Positions 5,426 to 6,811 of a stretch of 6,811 bases of DNA are shown here, piece after piece. Position 1 is the stretch's first letter. Each line of letters starts with the position of its first letter. The stretch comes from an uncultured Ruminococcus sp. GTDB lineage: Bacteria > Bacillota > Clostridia > Oscillospirales > Acutalibacteraceae. Under the pieces are notes generated by a model. The model saw only the letters and a program-made list of their open reading frames with translations. It was not told the DNA's origin and did not search any database. The stretch covers positions 1 through 6,811 of the forward strand of contig CAMGGF010000068.1 in the NCBI GenBank assembly GCA_946055445.1. The letters run 5' to 3'. The position numbers were made by a program, and so were the translations under genes.

Positions 5426-5481
5426 ACTAATAATTATGACCGAAATACACAAAAACTTTAAAATGAACAGGGTATAGGAAT

Positions 5482-6753
5482 ATGTTTGTAGATATTGCAA
5501 AAATTAAAATTAAGGCAGGCAACGGCGGCGACGGCGCAGTGGCGTTTCACCGTGAAAAATATGTTACTTCGGGCGGGCCGGACGGCGGCGACGGCGGGCG
5601 CGGCGGAAATATTGTGTTTCAGGTGGATGATAACCTTTCCACCCTTGCCGATTTCCGCTATAAACGCAAATACAAAGCCGAAAACGGCCAAAACGGGCGC
5701 GGCGCACGCTGCAACGGCAAAAAAGGGCAGGATTTGGTGATTCGCGTGCCGCGCGGCACGGTCATTCGCGAGGTTGAAAGCGGCACCGTGATGGCGGATA
5801 TGTCCTCTGACGAGCCGTTTGTTGCCGCAAAAGGCGGCAAAGGGGGATGGGGCAATTGCCATTTTGCCACCTCTACGCGCCAAACGCCGCGTTTTGCAAA
5901 AAGCGGTGCACCGGGCGAAGAATGGGAAGTTTCTCTCGAATTAAAACTGATTGCCGATGTGGGACTTTTGGGCTTCCCGAATGTCGGCAAATCCTCTTTG
6001 ATTTCCGTTGTCAGCGAGGCAAAACCGATTGTCGGCGATTACCACTTTACCACGATTACCCCCGTTTTGGGCGTGGTGTCTATGGGCCCCGAGCAGAGTT
6101 TTGTGATGGCGGATATCCCCGGACTTATTGAGGGTGCCGCCGAAGGGGTCGGGTTGGGGCACGAATTTCTGCGCCATGTGGAGCGTTGCCGTATGCTGGT
6201 GCATGTGGTCGATGTCGCGGGCAGTGAGGGGCGCGACCCGATTGAAGATTTTGAAAAAATCAACGAAGAACTGGTCAAATTCAACCCCGAACTTGCCAAA
6301 TGTCCGCAAATTGTGGCAGGTAACAAAATGGACTTGGCAGAAGACGAACAACTGGAACGCTTCCGCAACTATATTGAGGGCAAAGGCTTGCAGTATTTTG
6401 AAATCGTCGCACCCATAAAGCACGGCACAAAAGAACTGATTAACGCCGTGGCGGCAAAACTGCAAACCCTGCCGCCTGTCAAGCACTATGAAAGCGAAGA
6501 AATCCCGCAGGAATTTTTTGCAAAGAAACAGAAGGACGGCTTTACAATCACGGTGGAGGACGGTGTGTATATCGTCGAGGCGGAGTGGCTGTACCGTATT
6601 CTTTGCAAAACCGATTTGGACGATTATTCCTCTTTGCAGTATTTCCAAACCGTCTTGCAAACCAGCGGCATCATTGACGCTTTGCGCGAAAAGGGGATTG
6701 AAGAGGGAGACACAGTAAGTATATACGACCTCGAATTCGACTATGTACCCTGA
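5482..6753 (+). CDS. obgE: Obg/CgtA family GTPase (ribosome assembly)
   Basis: A complete 423-residue Obg GTPase, which binds the 50S subunit during late assembly and links it to growth and stress signalling. The glycine-rich Obg domain spans residues 1 to about 158, with the family motifs KAGNGGDGAVAFHREKY, GGPDGGDGGRGG and ATSTRQTPRFA. The G domain follows: G1 GFPNVGKSS (164-172), G2 TTITP (190-194), G3 DIPG (211-214) and G4 NKMD (281-284). The G5 position reads VAP (309-311), without the usual SA. An OCT domain (about 340-423) with GVYIVEAEWLYRI closes the protein, as in Bacillus and clostridial members. The ATG is preceded by only a weak SD (AGGAA directly before it), but the N-terminus MFVDIAKIKIKAGNGGDG fits the family exactly. 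The gene stands first in its transcript, behind an extended -10 promoter, and another frame begins inside its end. Confidence 0.97.
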   Translation: MFVDIAKIKIKAGNGGDGAVAFHREKYVTSGGPDGGDGGRGGNIVFQVDDNLSTLADFRYKRKYKAENGQNGRGARCNGKKGQDLVIRVPRGTVIREVESGTVMADMSSDEPFVAAKGGKGGWGNCHFATSTRQTPRFAKSGAPGEEWEVSLELKLIADVGLLGFPNVGKSSLISVVSEAKPIVGDYHFTTITPVLGVVSMGPEQSFVMADIPGLIEGAAEGVGLGHEFLRHVERCRMLVHVVDVAGSEGRDPIEDFEKINEELVKFNPELAKCPQIVAGNKMDLAEDEQLERFRNYIEGKGLQYFEIVAPIKHGTKELINAVAAKLQTLPPVKHYESEEIPQEFFAKKQKDGFTITVEDGVYIVEAEWLYRILCKTDLDDYSSLQYFQTVLQTSGIIDALREKGIEEGDTVSIYDLEFDYVP

Positions 6754-6811
6754 TTTTGCAGTCTTTTTCCGCAATACTGCGTTGCAGTCTCTCGGCGTAT
6801 CTGCATACGCC
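6743..6811 (+). CDS. Possible start of the gene after obgE (runs off the right edge)
   Basis: An ATG at 6743 overlaps the end of obgE by 11 bases and opens a frame of 23 codons (MYPDFAVFFRNTALQSL...) that is unbroken to the window end. The overlap is consistent with translational coupling, but no good SD precedes the ATG and the other two plus-strand frames are also open here. The last residues (LGVSAYA) vaguely recall the beginning of a Mini-RNase III (MrnC) domain, which would continue with a GDAVYE-like motif. That is a guess the next 30 bases would settle. Confidence 0.35.
   Translation, partial: MYPDFAVFFRNTALQSLGVSAYA

Larger units (their letters stand above)
5102..5481. other. 380-base AT-rich divergent intergenic region before obgE
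   Basis: This stretch has no convincing gene. It holds the ribosome binding site and promoter of the leftward small gene, the paired inverted 11-bp sites, a weak hairpin (5205-5230), a 14-bp palindrome (5272-5285) and the obgE promoter (-10 at 5420-5425). The motif CCGAA(C) recurs on the plus strand, starting at 5117, 5122, 5230, 5314, 5347 and 5440, notable in DNA this poor in G and C. ATGACCGAA occurs twice (5343-5351 and 5436-5444). Base composition is far more AT-rich than in the flanking genes. Confidence 0.6.

Noticed and set aside
5343..5477. 44-codon plus-strand frame with a hydrophobic stretch ending just before obgE
   Set aside because: No SD precedes it and the obgE promoter lies inside it; AT-rich DNA readily encodes Phe/Ile/Leu runs, so the membrane-like segment is probably chance.
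5154..5500. Two hydrophobic minus-strand frames (5154-5363 and 5240-5500)
   Set aside because: Both would use TTG starts without an SD in AT-rich intergenic DNA, and one begins inside obgE; their hydrophobicity reflects base composition.
5941..6774. 277-codon open frame on the minus strand
   Set aside because: It lies wholly antisense to obgE, whose motifs are unmistakable, and its composition is that of a reverse-strand shadow.
6756..6790. Direct repeat TTGCAGTCT (6756-6764 and 6782-6790) as a repeat element or terminator after obgE
   Set aside because: Nine-base repeat inside a probably coding overlap; no stem plus T-run structure, so no function is supported.
1..6811. CRISPR array, tRNA, rRNA, insertion sequence or toxin-antitoxin pair
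   Set aside because: No regularly spaced repeats, cloverleaf or T-loop sequence, transposase motif or paired small toxin/antitoxin frames were found on either strand.

Overview
The window looks like chromosomal DNA of an anaerobic member of the Clostridia, plausibly an Oscillospiraceae/Ruminococcaceae relative. This is inferred from three things: a NuoE-type subunit paired with a stand-alone HATPase protein (a layout typical of clostridial [FeFe]-hydrogenase operons), a vitamin B6 locus with an ECF-type S component, and strong Gram-positive Shine-Dalgarno sequences with TATAAT-type promoters in AT-rich intergenic DNA. No rRNA, tRNA, CRISPR array or insertion sequence was seen. The genes read as intact chromosomal genes, not mobile DNA.

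Left part (1-1244, minus strand): the start of an operon read leftwards out of the window. nuoE/hndA, a [2Fe-2S] thioredoxin-like subunit, is followed with a 1-base stop/start overlap by a small histidine-kinase-type ATPase cut by the window edge. In clostridia these two usually precede the flavin subunit and the catalytic subunit of an NAD(P)-linked bifurcating hydrogenase. An extended -10 promoter lies upstream. An AT-rich hairpin separates this operon from the next gene.

Middle (1245-4710): a vitamin B6 salvage locus. A MocR/PdxR-type regulator on the minus strand diverges from a plus-strand operon. The operon encodes a pyridoxal/pyridoxamine kinase, an ECF transporter S component (4-base overlap, probable B6 substrate) and a TatD-associated-type radical SAM protein of unknown function. 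The 110-base divergent region holds face-to-face promoters, a perfect 12-bp palindrome and a separate 8-bp inverted repeat, all candidate regulatory DNA. The likely logic is that the regulator senses PLP and adjusts uptake and phosphorylation of B6 vitamers.

Right part (4711-6811): a strong GC-rich hairpin separates the radical SAM gene from a convergent small membrane-protein gene. That gene has a near-perfect promoter flanked by two inverted copies of an 11-bp sequence resembling a Gram-positive LexA (SOS) box. A 380-base AT-rich intergenic stretch with several CCGAA(C) motifs, a 14-bp palindrome and a second extended -10 promoter leads into obgE, the essential ribosome-assembly GTPase. A further reading frame begins inside the end of obgE and runs off the right edge. 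The most interesting lead is the putatively SOS-regulated small membrane protein.
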